Positions 62,450 through 64,000 of a stretch of DNA of 64,000 nt are shown in pieces. Both the position numbers and the translations under genes were made by a program. This stretch comes from Patella vulgata. Lineage: Eukaryota > Mollusca > Gastropoda > Patellidae. The first letter of the stretch is position 1. Each line of letters starts with the position of its first letter. A model generated the notes under the pieces. That model was given only the letters and a program-made list of their open reading frames with translations. It made no database searches and was not told where the DNA came from. Where the stretch lies: the NCBI RefSeq assembly GCF_932274485.2, contig NC_065885.2:31819062-31883061 (forward strand), written 5' to 3'.

Positions 62450-62735
62450 AGATGCTGGCTCGCTAGCCTGGAGGTCGCGTGTTCGATCCCTACATCGGGA
62501 GTTCATCGGGATTTTCCGACATGGTTTCACCTTGTCCGTGGTGCAGCAAGGAGGGCCTGAAAACCCGAGGTCCCGTGTATGCATTGGCGTGCACGTAAAA
62601 GATCCCCTGACAGTTGGAATTCGATAGAGGTGTAGGCTATAGTGCCGCTGCTCGAGCATAATTTCCCTCATAACACACTCATTTGCCGGTCGAAGGAGAA
62701 CAGTAGGACGTTAAACCCCATTTCATTTTTTCAAA
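62450..62735 (+). mobile_element. SINE family A copy in the foldback spacer
   Basis: ATGCTGGCTCGCTAGCCTGG, B box GTGTTCGATCCC, body GACAGTTGGAATTCGATAGA, tail CATTTCATTT. Lacks the CAGCTGTCTAGTCG segment. Confidence 0.85.
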
Positions 62736-62919
62736 GTATGTAAATATAAATGTGCCAGAAAATTATTAATATATTTGAAAAGAGAAACGAACGTGCTTTT
62801 TAGTTATAAGTAACATGATAATTGAAATTCGTATGAAGACAGGTATGTTTAGGCCTACTTTAAATACCCCAACCCCCGTCCTTTAATAGTTTCGTACCAC
62901 CCGACTATGGTCGTTTTTC

Positions 62920-63192
62920 TTTCCCCTTGTCAGTGATGCAGGGGGGCCTGACAAGGACAACTGTCTAATCGTTCGGATAGGACGTAAAAACGAGGTCCTG
63001 TGTACACATTAGCGTGTACGCACGCAAAAGATCCCTTGGCAGTTGGAATTCAATACAAGTATAGGCCGTATTAAGCACCGCTGTCCGGGAAAATTTTCCC
63101 TCATAGCACATTGCATGGCGTATGCCCGTTTTCATTAGCCCAGTCGCAGCAGAACATTAGGATGTTAAATCCAATTTCATTTCATTTCATTC
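62920..63192 (+). mobile_element. SINE family A copy lacking its head
   Basis: Begins in the body (CCCCTTGTCAGTGATGCAGG), continues GACAACTGTCTAATCGTTCG and GGCAGTTGGAATTCAATACA, tail CATTTCATTTCATTC. 5' truncation without the tRNA-like head is common for SINEs. Confidence 0.85.
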
Positions 63193-63533
63193 ATCGTCTT
63201 CCGAAGGTCTGTAAATATGAGTTCCGCCCCCTTCTACTGACAAGGTCGATCGCGTAAACTATTAATTTCCGCCCTAGTCCGGACTTTTTTCCGTATGCAA
63301 ATGAGCTTCGTCGTAGATCCCATATATAGGTATATGTTCTAATAAGTTAAGTTCTATTATGCATTTGTCTATCATGCAAAATGCAGAACGGAGAAGTGTA
63401 ATGTGCAAAATAACTATTATACTGTATTTTGTATTATTGAAAAGTGTATTCTGTATTTTAACAGTGACAATGGTATTGTGGAGCGATGGAAATTGCAAAT
63501 TGTAAAACTAAAATACGTTTTTTGAACTGCTGA

Positions 63534-64000
63534 CGTGCATTTTGCACCGTGAACCTTTACCTTGTGTTGTGTTTTGTTAAAAAAACATATTTTTGAATTT
63601 CGGCACACTTCACACTTGATCTGGCGTGCAGTAAGTTGTGTCAAGGGTGTTTGGGGGTTGGGCCCGGGTAGGCCCAGCCTTTGTTGTTACTATTTTTTCT
63701 TCAACAACAGGATAGGCTCGGTATTTTCATGTCACTTATAATTTGTAATAAGAATAGTGCTTGACCATGCTTCCATATGTCAAAGAAAATGAAAGTTGTA
63801 ATGATCTCAGTTAAATTCAGTCCAATACAATAAATGGGTCACTTTTGGTTTTGAGTTGATATCATTATTATTAAGTAGTAAGTGCGGGGGTACTGCACCA
63901 CACACGAACAAATATACAAGACAAATCTACCCATAAGACATTGATGGTTGGGTCTTGCAGACTGGAAATTGCGAACAATAAATTATCCTCACTTTGCATC
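63534..64000. other. No gene recognised
   Basis: No supported exon or known repeat in the last 467 bases. Confidence 0.5.

Larger units (their letters stand above)
61762..63533. mobile_element. 1.77-kb foldback structure with roughly 300-bp arms
   Basis: The left arm (61762-62058) and right arm (63231-63533) are inverted copies sharing TCAGCAGTTCAAAA, TTTTACAATTTGCAATTTCC, CATTCTGCATTTTGCA-like and AGCTCATTTGCATACGGA blocks. The related short frames in the two arms are a by-product of this. The 1.17-kb spacer contains two SINEs, both in plus orientation. No transposase. Confidence 0.85.

Overview
The window is animal genomic DNA, most likely from a mollusc or another lophotrochozoan. It is AT-rich and gene-poor. 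It carries an intron-rich cilium/sperm-axoneme gene with GT-AG introns, several tRNA-headed SINE families, LINE, Tc1/mariner and hAT remnants, many foldback elements, and an interrupted Ty3-type LTR element. The organism is inferred from repeat style and gene structure; no species marker was seen.

One gene dominates. On the minus strand, 36407 down to 12219, fourteen exons can be joined by eye into a continuous 511-residue reading frame (1,536 nt with stop). All thirteen introns are phase 1. Nearly every middle exon carries one copy of the sperm-tail PG-rich (SHIPPO/STPGP) repeat, with a PGP..Y core followed by P.FSMG.R. This is the ODF3/CIMAP family of axonemal microtubule-associated proteins. 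A perfect cAMP-response palindrome and a near-match lie just upstream of its first ATG. The introns are full of mobile elements: a foldback element with 11-bp target duplications and TTAGGG repeats in its loop (28966-29369), a Tc1/mariner remnant (27008-27704), a hAT-type non-autonomous element with 8-bp target duplications (32346-33136), an unrecognised coding relic (33540-34629), nested foldback elements (21880-23131) and SINEs.

Left of the gene, 326-469 looks like the last exon of a plus-strand gene that begins outside the window. It is followed by a roughly 240-bp recurring repeat (1970-3190), a Tc1 helix-turn-helix fragment, two elements with long terminal inverted repeats (4723-5509 and 5834-6503), and a three-copy tandem array of a roughly 1.3-kb unit (7325-11134). 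Each array copy carries an identical perfect 17-bp-stem hairpin.

Right of the gene, 36986-44470 is an old broken Ty3/Gypsy-type element, minus strand, with a 5-bp target duplication. A CR1/L2-like LINE (about 37067-40508, plus strand) sits in its left LTR and a 227-bp inverted-repeat element sits in its right LTR. From 44.5 kb to the end I find no convincing host gene. That stretch holds dispersed repeats, a 103-bp triplet repeat (52511-52819), at least seven copies of one SINE family, and a 1.77-kb foldback structure (61762-63533) with two SINEs in its spacer.
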